From positions 11,758,937-11,822,936 of the forward strand of contig NC_088313.1 of the NCBI RefSeq assembly GCF_910592395.1: 64,000 bases of DNA, given 5' to 3'. The notes under the pieces are model-generated. The model was not told the origin of the DNA and searched no databases. It saw only the letters and a program-made list of their open reading frames with translations. Both the position numbers and the translations under genes were made by a program. Origin of the DNA: Lineus longissimus. Its lineage: Eukaryota > Nemertea > Pilidiophora > Heteronemertea > Lineidae. Positions 10,434 to 20,512 of the stretch are shown one piece after another. Each line of letters opens with the position of its first letter. The stretch's first letter is position 1.

Positions 10434-11774
10434 TCAGGGGGAATGTTGTACCGGCTTAACTGAAGGATCAATGTCGATATTGTATTCACCAGGTAGACAG
10501 CCCAGTCCTGTAAATGCAGCCTTGTATTTGTCATGGATTTGTTCTTTTGACAGTAATTGTTGTGAGTAGCCTGGGGCTTCTTTGGATACCTGGTTGATGT
10601 TCATGTTGATCCAACCGAACTCCAAACATTGGGCTCCCGCTATGATTGGCCATGGTGCTTTGTCAAGGATATCAAATTCAACAGCGTGACGCATTTGCCT
10701 TCGCCCAATACTTACGTAAAGTTTGTATCTTCCTCTGGGGCTCACCAGACTTTGGTCGTACAGTCTAATCTTACCTTTCGGGGGTAGTAGCTTCACATCC
10801 CTCACGTGGAGTAAGTCACACAAATCACTGTAGGACATGGCTGAACAAGTTGCCCCTGTATCAAGCTGACCAAATTTGGACCTTACTGTGCCTGAACCAT
10901 TAATCTGGAAGTAGAGTTTTAAACGGAAAGAGGGGGCATTACGTGGGGAATTAACATGAAAGATGGAGTCGTCTTCTGACTCACTCTGTTCTGAAACGCT
11001 CTCTTCTGCTTGGAAATGATGAACATTTTTGCCAGATTTATTAAGCGTACCAGATTTACCAGGACCAGGTTTCTGGAAACTACCACTGCTACTGGCAGGC
11101 CCTTTTCGATCCCTTCTGAGGGATTCACACATGCGCTCAAAATGATTCATACCAGAACATTTTCTACATTTTTGGCCCAATGCCTTACATTGCTGTCTGT
11201 CGCGTTTGTGTTCACTGCCGCAAAACTTGCACTGAATTAATTTGCCAACACTGTCCCGACTGGACGTTACTGGACGTTCTCTGTTGAGCCTGTCCCTGGC
11301 GTGGCTGTCGGTAGTACCGAGCACTAGCCGGTCTCGTATCAAACTTTCTTCCAATTCACCGAATTCACACGACTCTGCCAACTGCCGCAATCGGACTACA
11401 TACTGGTCGACAGTCTCCTTTTCAGTCTGATTCGACAAGTTGAACTTGCAGCGTTCAAACAATGTGTGCTTTTGAGGCACGAAGTGCTCATGTAGCGCTT
11501 TAACAATAGGATCCGGTGTTAATTTCTGTTCTGCCGTTAGCGTGTCTGAACTGTTCATTATGCGGACACATCCTGAACCAATAACCGAACACAGAACGGC
11601 TGCCACCTGTTTCTGACCCGCCGCATTGTCTGTCCCATCATTGTTTTTTAGCTTATCACATAAGCCTGTTGCTGTTATGTAGTAGTTCCATGCCAATTCA
11701 AATGTCTTCCAATTCGAACTGACATCACCCTTTAAGTTCATGGGCTCAGGAGGCGGTATTTGGTACGTTGCCAT
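10434..11774 (-). CDS. gag: Gypsy gag with nucleocapsid zinc knuckles and aspartic protease
   Basis: 446 codons. The N-terminal ~170 residues are a Gag capsid-like region (around HEHFVPQKHTLFERCKF and a VDQYVVRLRQLAESC stretch). Two zinc knuckles follow: Cys182-Cys185-His189-Cys196, which is irregular, and a canonical CX2CX4HX4C from Cys203 to Cys216. A retroviral-type protease carries the active-site DTGA at 305-308. The frame ends at a TGA (10434-10436) and is continuous with pol 48 bases downstream. The stop lies where the protease-RT linker is expected, followed by RT-like residues in the same frame. It could be a readthrough stop or a nonsense mutation; its CCC-TGA-CGT context allows a C-to-T change at a CpG. 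The start is the first ATG after the leader. Confidence 0.9.
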   Translation of the reverse strand: MATYQIPPPEPMNLKGDVSSNWKTFELAWNYYITATGLCDKLKNNDGTDNAAGQKQVAAVLCSVIGSGCVRIMNSSDTLTAEQKLTPDPIVKALHEHFVPQKHTLFERCKFNLSNQTEKETVDQYVVRLRQLAESCEFGELEESLIRDRLVLGTTDSHARDRLNRERPVTSSRDSVGKLIQCKFCGSEHKRDRQQCKALGQKCRKCSGMNHFERMCESLRRDRKGPASSSGSFQKPGPGKSGTLNKSGKNVHHFQAEESVSEQSESEDDSIFHVNSPRNAPSFRLKLYFQINGSGTVRSKFGQLDTGATCSAMSYSDLCDLLHVRDVKLLPPKGKIRLYDQSLVSPRGRYKLYVSIGRRQMRHAVEFDILDKAPWPIIAGAQCLEFGWINMNINQVSKEAPGYSQQLLSKEQIHDKYKAAFTGLGCLPGEYNIDIDPSVKPVQHSP

Positions 11775-12108
11775 CGCTGTCTTAGCCTAGCCTGCCCTTA
11801 TTATAGTTATATTCGACAACACTATATTGTATACACAGCCACAGGCCAGCGTGTACTGCACTGGACGAAGATTCGGCACTGTTCAATATATGCACGTACA
11901 GACCACGTGCATCAAGAGTCAATAGTGCTCTCTATACTGCTATCACATTCACACACTGCAGAATGTACCGGGCGCACAGTCTCTCGGAAGGCGCGGCGGC
12001 GAAATACCCGTTCAAATTACTGGTGCGCGAGTGTCCACTCTTCCTGCTGGCTCCAGCAGACGTATGACGATCTTATCTTCGACTCCGATATTCTACTTGG
12101 CGTTGGGA
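11775..12108 (-). other. Retrotransposon 5' leader
   Basis: About 335 bp between the primer binding site and the gag ATG. No conserved frame is evident. It presumably holds untranslated and packaging sequence of the element RNA, which is an inference from position. Confidence 0.7.
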
Positions 12109-12124
12109 CCCATTTCTGACACCA
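12109..12124 (-). promoter_or_regulatory. Primer binding site for tRNA-Leu
   Basis: The minus strand reads TGGTGTCAGAAATGGG directly inside the 5' LTR. It is complementary to an animal tRNA-Leu 3' end (CCCACTTCTGACA plus CCA, from memory) with one mismatch. A tRNA-Leu primer is known for sea-urchin SURL elements of the Mag lineage. Confidence 0.8.
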
Positions 12125-12251
12125 TGTTTGAGACGAAAGGACAGAATGAAATACGACTCGCGTAAAGATGCTACGCCATGTTTATTGACCGCCTAGCCTC
12201 GCTCCGCAGTTACCTACAAAACATAGTCTCACAAGAGAGTATCGCCTAACA
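12125..12251 (-). repeat. 5' LTR (127 bp)
   Basis: Near-identical partner of 7282-7408. It supplies the promoter and start of transcription of the minus-strand element. I cannot point to a TATA box in it with confidence. Confidence 0.95.
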
Positions 12252-12839
12252 GCACACACCCGTCCAGAAAAGGCACTTTAAGAAAAACAAATACGTTTTT
12301 CCTGCTTAAAACCACACTGACGACTAAGTTATTTTGGTCTACTACCCAAATCTGAAGTATCAAAATGAATTACAAACTAGAACTAGCTCTATTTAGCAAA
12401 AGTTGCGTGAAAAATTCGGGTGAGCGACATACTGCACCCTAGCGGCCAATAATTAAACTACTTTCAACCGTCTGCTCCGGTCTCGTTAGGGAGTTTTTCC
12501 CAAATGTACGCGATGATGACGTGCCCCATTAACAGGACGTAACATCTATTTTAAAATGCGTTTCCAAAGTAAATGCATGAGGACAACCCATTTGTGTCGT
12601 ATATCACTGGAAACGCCCGATTCCAGTGAATAAGGACAATCACAATGTATTACATTACCAAAACAAAAATGTGTCGGAAGGAACTATGGATTGTCCCAAC
12701 ATGGGGGGTTTGGGGGGGATTTGGGGGGGGTTTCCCCTCCTTTGTACTGGGTAAAAACGTTACGCTATCGTAGGGGGGTTCGGGGGTGCTCCCCCGACCT
12801 AAAGGGGGGCTCACCAAGTCCTTGACTTTACATATTACT
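12252..12839 (+). repeat. G-rich dispersed repeat, unit 3, last part
   Basis: Resumes with GCACACACCCGTCC after the retrotransposon and runs to the family end GACTTTACATA. Together with 5941-6213 and 7178-7281 it makes one complete unit. Confidence 0.85.
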
Positions 12840-13768
12840 TATTACTCTATCACATGCCCGCCATGACTTAAATGCTGTCGGCAGATGCTCCATTTGGATA
12901 ATATGTTCTCGGTGTAGCCTGGGGTTCATCACTACCCATTGACCACGTGATAACGAAAACGTGTGATAAAAACATCATTACAACTGCAGTGCTGGAGAAT
13001 CAAGACGTTCCAGAGAAATATCGAGCAAATGGCCCTCGGAAGAGTTGGTACAAACAGTTTTTTTCTCCAATTGTTAGGTAAATAAATCACCGATGAAAGT
13101 TGCTGGTGCAGTCAAAAAAGATGATTTCACGGCATAGGCGGAGCATAAATGCGCATATTTAGCGAAATGCTCTATTATATCGGCCTATAGAGGTTCTTCA
13201 TTGACGTCACATGATGACGTTGCCAATTGTTTTGCACGGCCAACAACCGTGCAAAATACGCCATGATCATATCGATTTGCATCCGTTGTAGGTTAACATG
13301 AGGAATCCGAGAAAATCTTTCCAAAAAACATGTTTGGCATGATTTAAAAACATATGTCTATGACATTTTTCCGGCGGTGAGGATATTAATGATTGTCAGA
13401 AATCCGATCTATATATTTTAGCTGGTGTATAAATAATTATAATGTTCTGCTAAGTAAGGTTTCGTGCATTTTCTAATATTACAAACTGAAAACCAGATAT
13501 GGAATTTCTGCTGATAGATTCCGAAAAATATAGTGGATCTTGCTCTGATTAAGCCTGCGTTTTTCATCCAAATAACATTGAAGCCAAGGAAAAGTGCGTC
13601 GTTCTTAATCAGACAATAACCCATATAAGCGCTTGGCATTTTCGCATCGGCGGCAAACATGAACAAAGCATGTTTAATTCACCCCACCGAACTGGAGGTA
13701 TTGGTTGTCCTAACAAACACCGCCATGGTGGAGACACAGAGGTTGAGATCAATGGGGAAGTCTTTTAG
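12840..13768. other. No recognisable gene; one hairpin
   Basis: Contains a perfect 10 bp stem (TTTTGCACGG at 13230-13239 and CCGTGCAAAA at 13247-13256) with a 7 bp loop. Otherwise I see nothing supportable. Confidence 0.5.
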
Positions 13769-14010
13769 CTGGGACCTGTTTCATAAAGCCTAATAAAGTG
13801 CCTTTAGCCCTAATGCTAGGATAAAGTCACTCCTTAAAGGAAGAACGCGTTTCATAAACGTGCCTTTAAGATATATAGGTTTATGTCACCATTAAGAGTG
13901 TCTCAGGTAGTGGTTTTATCCTGTCTTTATTTTATTCGGTTCCTTTAAACCTGAAGGTAGTGTAGAGTTCCTTTAGTCGCGAGGACTTCGTCCAGGGTAA
14001 ACGTGGAATC

Positions 14011-15042
14011 ATGTTGCGCTTGATTCAGGAACGGAATAGGCGAAATCTTCGACGAGAACGGGTATTCAGGGATCGATTCAATCCGCTGGACTCCATGAGA
14101 GATGATTTATTCATCAAGAGATATCGTTTCCCGAAGAACGTATGTTTCGATTTTTGTCGTCAGCTGTCGGAGGAGTTGGAGCATCCTACTCAGAGAAATG
14201 ACGCCCTCCCAGTATCATTGCAAGTGTGTATAGCATTACGATATTCCGCAACCGGGCATGAACAATCTAGTATCGGTGATATTCACCATGTGAGCATTGC
14301 GACAACATCGAGGTGTATTGGCGCTGTGTCATCCGCGTTTGCAGCACACATTGACCAACACGTTCACTTCGAGAGGGACCTCCAGAAGGTCAACACCAAA
14401 TTTTTTGATAACACGGGTTTTCCAAGAGTAATTGGATCGATCGATTGGACCCATTGTCGTATACGCAAGCCTCACATCAACGAAAACGTGTATATCAATC
14501 GGAAAGGATACCACAGCATTAATGTCATGCTAGTTTGTGATTGGGATATGATCATAAATAACTGTGTGGCACGTTTTCCAGGAGGGTCTCATGACGCTAT
14601 CGTTCTCCACGGTTCAGCCCTTGGCCAGGCATTTGAAAACAATCCACCGAATGGTTGAATGTTGGGAGGCTCGGGGTATCCTTGCAAGAGGTGGCTTCCG
14701 ACACCTCTTACCAATGCCCAAACCAGACAGGAAAGGGCATTCCAGTGGATGCAAATAAGAGCCAGATGCATCATAGAACGTTGCAACGGTCTCCTAAAGC
14801 AACGGTTCAGATGCCTCCGCAAGGAGATTCAATACACAACACAGAAGGCAAGCATTATTATTCAGTCCTGCTGCCTGCTCCACAACATTGCTGTCCGAGA
14901 TAGATTGCTCTTAGTGGAGGATTCAGATGACGATGACGATGATGACGAGGACTCTGATGATGACGCAGGGGATGATGACTTTCCTCCTCGAGACGTGGAT
15001 GTGAACGGCAATCAAATTTGCCAGCTTGTAATTGAGTTCTGA
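14011..15042 (+). pseudogene. HARBI1-like DDE transposase with one in-frame stop
   Basis: Two open frames, 14011-14658 (215 codons) and 14659-15042 (127 codons), are in the same phase and separated only by a TGA at 14656-14658. The DDE nuclease triad is visible: Asp145 in GSIDWTH, Asp195 in GGSHDA, and Glu40 of the second frame in CIIERCNGLLKQRF. The stop falls just before MLGGSGYP, the position of the family's LGDSGYP motif, where an Asp is also replaced by Gly. The protein ends in a strongly acidic Asp/Glu run. Total length of about 342 codons is close to HARBI1 size. The frame is otherwise intact, so the copy was inactivated recently or is translated by readthrough. Confidence 0.88.
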
Positions 15043-15112
15043 GTACGTAGAACTCAACTAAAACATCAAATTCAGTATCAGTCCAATTGCGAGATAGCTG
15101 TTTCTTGGCCAT
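14858..15112 (-). CDS. Possible Myb/SANT-like partner-protein remnant
   Basis: 84 codons on the strand opposite the transposase and overlapping its 3' end. The N-terminus has RNWTDTEFDVLVEFY, resembling the first helix of Myb/SANT-like domains (NWT-E--LVE). Harbinger elements commonly encode a Myb-like protein in addition to transposase. After about 25 residues the frame becomes antisense to the Asp-rich transposase tail and is low complexity, so only the beginning could be real, possibly as an exon. Confidence 0.25.
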   Translation of the reverse strand: MAKKQLSRNWTDTEFDVLVEFYVLRTQLQAGKFDCRSHPRLEEESHHPLRHHQSPRHHRHRHLNPPLRAIYLGQQCCGAGSRTE

Positions 15113-15482
15113 GTTCCCGGCACAGAGTTAATGCATGGAAAGGAAGTTTCGTATGTCGAAGGGGCATTCATATAGTGTATAGGAACCAAAGACACTGAAA
15201 TTGACACATTTTGCCACGGCCCGATCATGTACTACGAATCTCAACACAATAAATCACTCTGCGTTCGAAATATTTTTTTTCACCAATGAGGTACACCATA
15301 CAATCATTTATTAATGGCAGGCCTGTTAAATTTAATGTAATGGCAGAGTAAAAACGAGTTATGAAAGGCTTTTAATACGCAGCTTTAAATAGACGTTATA
15401 TCCTTCCTTTATGGTACCTTGAAGGAAGTCTGTTAAAAAGTTTTATGAAACAGGTCCCAGGTGTTTGAATTGGTTTGACACA

Positions 15483-15699
15483 TCTATACTATAAAGCGCG
15501 TTGTGGCCGCTAAATAGGAGGCGATTTTTGTTTCAAAATTGGGCCTCGGAAATGCGTCGAATTCTTGCAACTTTTGGCTTCGTAGGTGTGGATCATAAGT
15601 AAGAGTGTCACTGAGGGTGTCATACGTCGAATATCTTGGTGGTTTTGGAATAAATAACAACTTTGTGGAGATGACGTCAACTGGAGAGCTCCAAGTAAT
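15483..15699 (+). repeat. Dispersed repeat, ~215 bp, copy 1
   Basis: Matches 60439-60652 in the same orientation at high identity by eye, from CTATACTATAA.GCGCGTTG to TGGAGAGCTCC. No protein domain recognised. The two copies are 45 kb apart, so this is a dispersed family. Confidence 0.85.
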
Positions 15700-16029
15700 C
15701 TTCTCGCCGAGAAGTCCGACAGTAATCTCTCTGCATTACCGTCACGAAAATTGCCGAGCCACCTCCCACCACCGCTATTAACCAATCAGATGTCCTGTTC
15801 AAATGGTCCCTTCTTTGCGCGCATCATCCACCAATCAAAATCGACGTTACAGACGCCAGCATGCAAGATGGCGGCGCCCATATCTGAAGGAAAAATGAGA
15901 CAAGACCACTAATGAATATTCATAGGTTGGAGGGTCGAGGCCTATCAATTAGACGAGTGCATGTTTTTAACTCTCAAGTACATATTTGGAGAGGTATTGA
16001 AAAAATATTTGCTGTGGCAAGTCTACAGA

Positions 16030-17379
16030 TAATATTATCAGTGCAGTGCCCTAGTAAGCGCGCAGCGCCTTTAGGTTGGGGGGAAACCCCCCAAACCCCC
16101 TGGTTGGGACCCTGCTATAGTTCCTTCCGCCAATTTTTTGTTTTGATAGACATTTTTCTCCGTGTATCGCATTAGCAGTAACTCAACTCCATCGTCATAA
16201 TAGCCGGCAAAGAAATGGAAAATGTCCCCCCCCCCCTCCGAAAGGTGTCCAGACTATCGTAGTCTGGGACTCTGGCAGATTCTAATGTAAAGTGCAAGCT
16301 CTATTGAACTCGCGCAACTGTCGCCATGGAGAGCCCCTCCCCCCCCCAACCCCCGTCCTTCTGACATGTTTTAGCCAGTGCATTGGGGGGAAGGCCCCAA
16401 ACCCCCTATTGGCCTCTCAATAAGTCCTCCGAGCTGCTTACCCTGGGGCGCTCGAGTGGAACCCCCAAACCTTCATGATGGTGCAGTCCTTTGACAGAGC
16501 GAGGAAGAGGTACTCCTTTGATGGTACCCTAACTGCAACCCTCAACCATCATTACCCTTCCTTTTCACTGGCATGATATTGGCAAGACTCCCACGAGGTC
16601 GTACTGGTGGCTTCCTTGAGGCAATTGCTTGTGGTCGTACCTGGGCAACCAATTCAAGGGGTCAGGGATCTAGGGATCAGGTTTTTCCCCCACCAACATG
16701 TTGCCGAATGGTTAATGCATAAAAAATTGGTTGGAAAGGGTTTTTGCTGGCCAAGAGACTTGAAGACACTTTACTCTTGAGGAACACCAGACTGATGAAC
16801 AAAGAACTCAAGGAACATAGAACCCTCTTCATACCTGGGAGCATAAAAAGCCTGCTAGCGAATATTGATTATTCTTTAGAAAAAAACAGAAGATCTGCAA
16901 AACCAATGGTACCCCATAAAAACATACATTTCTCCTTAAGGTGTCTTCGGATCCCACCACGGCCCATGTGGAATTCGTTCAAAAGGTTTATTGAAATCTC
17001 AAAATAATTTTTTTTTTTCGGAACGCCTGCCCGTCTTTTGCTTCATTATTTCGGGATTATATCCATTTTAAGCATCTTTTGGATATCATTACTAAAGTCT
17101 CAAAAATCAAAACACATATGTCGGGGGGTAAACCCCCAGAAATTGAAGTTTGATTAAAAAACAGTGAGAATAATCGTCTGGTTCTAACTCGGAGCTCAGA
17201 ATAGTCGAGTTACTACTTTCGCGCGTTTATCTCTTCTGGCGGCCATTTTAAGTCAAATTTAAGCCATTTGAAACGAATCCATGGACTTGAGAAACATTGT
17301 TTACATTGGATGACGTCGTATGCACGTTAACCATAGTAGCGCTTCGCAGAAAAGCCTTCGGCTTTTCTGCTGCGCGCTT
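16030..17379. mobile_element. Nested insertion with GCGCGCAGC inverted ends
   Basis: Defined by comparison with the empty copy at 62555-63025. Near the ends are inverted TAAGCGCGCAGC (16053-16064) and GCTGCGCGCTTA (17369-17380). The left third (GTTGGGACC.TGCTATAGTTCCTTCCG and G/C runs) resembles the G-rich family at 4.1-12.8 kb, so this is probably a diverged relative. Nothing codes for a recognisable protein. The exact left boundary is uncertain by about 25 bp. Confidence 0.6.
17346..17370. repeat. Perfect 11 bp stem hairpin
   Basis: GCAGAAAAGCC-TTC-GGCTTTTCTGC: perfect complementarity with a 3 nt loop, at the right end of the nested insertion. It probably belongs to the terminal structure of that element. 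Confidence 0.8.
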
Positions 17380-17788
17380 ATAAAGAAATTATTTGATGAA
17401 AAAATTAATTTCGAATTTTGCTAATTGGGTAATAGGGGGCGTGTTTTGAGTTTTTCTGCCAGTCTGTCTAATTTGCCGATTATCAAAAAATTTCCGTGGT
17501 CAACTTCCAGTTTATTTTTCACCATTTACTTGCCCGACTGTCCGGAATAACATAATCTAAATTTCAGATTCACAACCCCACGCAGTATTTGATGCGTCGC
17601 GGTCAAACATTGACAATTTAACTGCTAAAAGGCTTAAAAAATCAATTGTGGTATTGTCTCAAATGCTGCTTTTTCACCTCGAGACAGCCATTTATTCACA
17701 AATAGCTCATCTTAGGACACAATGTACCCAACGCGAGACAAGATTTACGCACACACCGGTAACTTAAACCATTCTGGCGCTAATCGCT

Positions 17789-18747
17789 GGCCATGGCGAT
17801 TTAGCGGATTCTGCGGAACCTGCGGAATCTGGGCGGAATCAGCATAAAAACAGCACGAGAATATCGATATTATGATAAATTATCCTTATAATAAATATTT
17901 GTAATATTCCATAACTGTTAAATTGTCTAAACCGCTAAGATTATCAAGCATTTCGGAAAAACCCCACAATGCATGAAAAAAATGTCTGCATTCTATTATC
18001 GGACGATTTCCACATTGGCCGTGATCTATAACCCAGGCCGAGTTGGTAATAGGCCGAGTTGGCCCGTAATCGTGTAAGTCGTTACGCACCCGAAAAACAC
18101 ACGTCATTTTCGCTCATTCGTTAATTTGTTAATATCGTGCAGAATACAATAGCGACGGACACATTTTCCACGGGACATTTTAAACTTCTACACTGGCCTG
18201 GTTGACACGTCTCTCTTTATTTTACAACATCGCAAAATTGTGCACGAGCAACATACGATTGCCTTGATGATACATCATAGGCCTAAGTTAAGATATTCAA
18301 GTCACATGATGACTGGTGATGTCCAGGACTCCCAGATGACAAATCAGTTTAAACAGAGAATTTCCCACTCTCATGATAATAAATAAAATATTTTTCTAAA
18401 ACGTCCACCCGAGTCAATCATCCCACTCTTGATGACCACAAGATCATGCGATGACAGGTGACAAGCCCGAGATCCTGGCAACGATCCTTAAAACCACCCC
18501 AAGTCCCAGGAGGCGAAACGACTAATTTTTGGGTAGAGTGACTCTCAGACACTCTCTTGATTTAGCTTGATTACATTACATCACGGCAGCAGCCACCTTC
18601 AGCGCCACCACGTGGGGCCTAATAGTATTAGGCTAAGTTTGGGGGCGAAAACGTCAGGTAGCGAAACGACCGGATACCCATAACATAGAAAATCCGCTGC
18701 AGACCACATTCCGCAGAATCCGCAGGATCCGCCAAATCGCCATGGCC
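17789..18747. mobile_element. Inverted-repeat element with 9 bp target duplication (Mutator-like)
   Basis: Ends are GGCCATGGCGATTTAGCGG on the left and its near complement CCGCCAAATCGCCATGGCC on the right, with inverted similarity extending about 45 bp. Both sides are flanked by a perfect direct 9-mer CTAATCGCT (17780-17788 and 18748-18756). The ends contain iterated TGCGGAA(T/C)C motifs. There is no transposase, so it is non-autonomous. A 9 bp duplication with long TIRs points to the Mutator superfamily by known convention. Confidence 0.85.
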
Positions 18748-18756
18748 CTAATCGCT

Positions 18757-19089
18757 GGCTGATATCGAGTACATCACCAGTCTGCACCATGTTGGTTTTC
18801 CGAGAATTGGTTTAGCATTGTGGACGCCTGTACATCATGTACATGGTTACATAGTTCCGTTTTCAAGAAGTATTACACTCATTAAAAAAGTGTTACTCAC
18901 AAACCAGCACCCCATTTACACCAAACCCACAACATACAAGCACCCACACAATCCGATTTTTATACCTCGAACAGCCCGCGCCACGGGCATATGCTAGTTA
19001 TCATAATGCAACTTCGGAACCGAGGAGTGGCACTCTCGGTACCGAGTCGAACCAGGCGCCTATATCATAAAGCATAATGTAGTTCCATT
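18757..19089. other. No recognisable gene
   Basis: Spacer between two mobile elements. I see no gene or repeat boundary in it. Confidence 0.5.
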
Positions 19090-19409
19090 AGGTCTGTCTC
19101 ATAACAGAACGTTAGGGACGGACGGGAACCAAAATCAACGTCCATGGACGCGTAGTAGGATTAATCTAATAGGCCTTCACATGTCACGTGGAGTACGTTT
19201 GCGTTCCAAGTTCTGAATAGAGGCTGGCCATGTAACAATGATCTTTGCACTGGATAATTGCATTCAATGGCAATAGACCGCCCATATGGGAAGGTTCATG
19301 TAATTTTCCTTTATTGTGCGTCTAGCCTTATCCCTGTGGTGACATGATTAGACACGCATTGAAAATGGTCAATAAAATATCATTCCTTTGTCCGAAATTG
19401 AATTGATTA

Positions 19410-20154
19410 TTGATAACATTTAATTGCCATGGTTTGTGTTGGCTAGCAGTCGCTTGGCTTCACGCTACTTTCACCATGCAGAGAATTAGGATGTTTTTGT
19501 TCGCTGCTCCGCCGCCCATACCATCGCCACCAGTTTTGCTTACACCAGCATTTCATCATTTAGAAGTGCGTCCGCCTCCGTTGCCTCCAAGACTTGATGA
19601 AGTTCTCACCAATCAACCAAATGGTCCATACGGTGGAAACGACGGTTTACCAGGATTAGAAACCACCAGATGGACTTTTGGTATCTATCAGGTGAGACAG
19701 TGGCCTCTTTCCAGCACCTCGTAGAGGACATAACGCCCCTTCTGGAAAACAGGCCAGGACGGTACCGAGATCATTATTGCTGTCGGTGGAGAACCGTTTA
19801 CTACTTTTTTTCTATTGGATCAAGAAATATCCGGACATTGTTGCGACGAGTGCAATGTTTGATATCAGCAAGCAATCTGTTTGCAGGGAACTTGATTTTA
19901 TGACAGATGTTTTGTGGACTTATTTTCAAGACGGTATAACATGGCCGACCGATGAAGAGTGGGAACAACTGCGGGGCAACTGGGATACTATTCCAGATGC
20001 TGTTGGGGCGATAGATGGAACGGTACACGCAATCGAGATCCCAGAGACTGAGGATCTCCCGCACCTGTACTACAGTGGCCATGTCCACACATATTGTATC
20101 AGCACTCAGGTCATTATCGACAATCGTGGAATGAGTTGTACTCCCCTTGAATAA
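19410..20154 (+). pseudogene. Harbinger-like DDE transposase, frameshifted and truncated
   Basis: Coding similarity moves through three frames: an N-terminal Pro-rich leader (19410-19724), then WYLSGETVASFQHLVEDI (from 19670), then a longer frame 19777-20154. The last contains LFFYWIKKYP, the HTH-like FDISKQSVCREL and the catalytic block VGAIDGTVHAIEIPE with the first DDE Asp, followed by YYSGH and TQVIIDN. It stops soon after, so the second Asp and the Glu are not in frame. This family differs from the transposase at 14.0 kb (IDGTVH versus IDWTHC). At least two frameshifts and a premature end make it non-functional unless introns are involved. Confidence 0.8.
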
Positions 20155-20275
20155 TCGGTATAAGGAAGTGGCCCCTTTGTTACTGTGCTACTGTTGTGTG
20201 GGGTGCGGGTGCGTTTGTGGAGGGAGGTATACGATACATGTACTAACTCAGCAATTTCTCTTGCAATAACTTCTC

Positions 20276-20512
20276 TTATCCTTCGTCTGAGTTTTTTGCG
20301 GTTCGCCTAGCGTATAATGCCCTTGTGCGTTCCGGCAAACGGTTGACATTTTGCCGGATGTGGCCTAGAATGCGAACATAATTATTTCGATGTCGCTGGT
20401 ACCCTTCCAGGAGAAGGGCCATCTCCTCCATGCCAACAAGCACTCTATCACATATGACTGTTCGTTCACTTCGACAACACTGTACTAAAAACCGCGCTAA
20501 AACTAGACCCAT
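20276..20512 (-). CDS. Unassigned small frame inside the second Harbinger element
   Basis: 78 codons on the strand opposite the transposase, ending near it. The residues (MEEMALLLEGYQRHRNN, RILGHIRQNVNRLPERT) look protein-like, with alternating charged helices. Its position matches where a second, accessory protein of a Harbinger element could end. I recognise no domain, so this is weak. Confidence 0.3.
   Translation of the reverse strand: MGLVLARFLVQCCRSERTVICDRVLVGMEEMALLLEGYQRHRNNYVRILGHIRQNVNRLPERTRALYARRTAKNSDEG

Larger units (their letters stand above)
7282..12251 (-). mobile_element. Gypsy (Ty3) LTR retrotransposon, Mag/SURL-like, 4,970 bp
   Basis: Complete element on the minus strand: 127 bp LTRs, tRNA-Leu primer site, gag-protease frame, RT-RNase H-integrase frame and polypurine tract. 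The insertion is flanked by a perfect 5 bp duplication GCACA (7277-7281 and 12252-12256). The empty site exists in the sister repeat unit 1 (AATCGCACACACCCGTCC). The two LTRs differ at one position by eye (T at 7354, C at 12197), so the insertion is recent. There is no envelope-like frame. In-frame TGA 10434-10436 and an unusual RNase H residue suggest this copy may be defective. Mag/SURL assignment is inferred from gene order, protease-RT layout and primer choice. Confidence 0.95.
13769..15460 (+). mobile_element. PIF/Harbinger DNA transposon, 1.69 kb
   Basis: Terminal inverted repeats begin CTGGGACCTGTTTCATAAA at the left and are mirrored at the right end (ATGAAACAGGTCCCAG, ending 15460). 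Between them is a HARBI1-like transposase broken by one stop. I do not find the 3 bp TWA duplication usual for Harbinger, so the boundaries may be off by a few bases or the flanks have decayed. A diverged relative with similar end sequences lies at 20950-22300. Confidence 0.85.
15860..17655 (+). repeat. Dispersed repeat family, copy interrupted by a nested insertion
   Basis: Segments 15860-16029 and about 17380-17655 together match, in reverse orientation, the uninterrupted copy at 62555-63025 (for example ATGAATATTCAT, GAGTGCATGTTTTTAACT, GGGGGCGTGTTTTGAG and CTTAAAAAATCAAT). The middle about 1.35 kb is absent from the other copy. The left edge has AAGATGGCGGC, a YY1-like motif. No coding capacity recognised. 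Confidence 0.8.

Noticed and set aside
8170-11430. Plus-strand open frames inside the Gypsy element
   Set aside because: They are antisense shadows of gag and pol.
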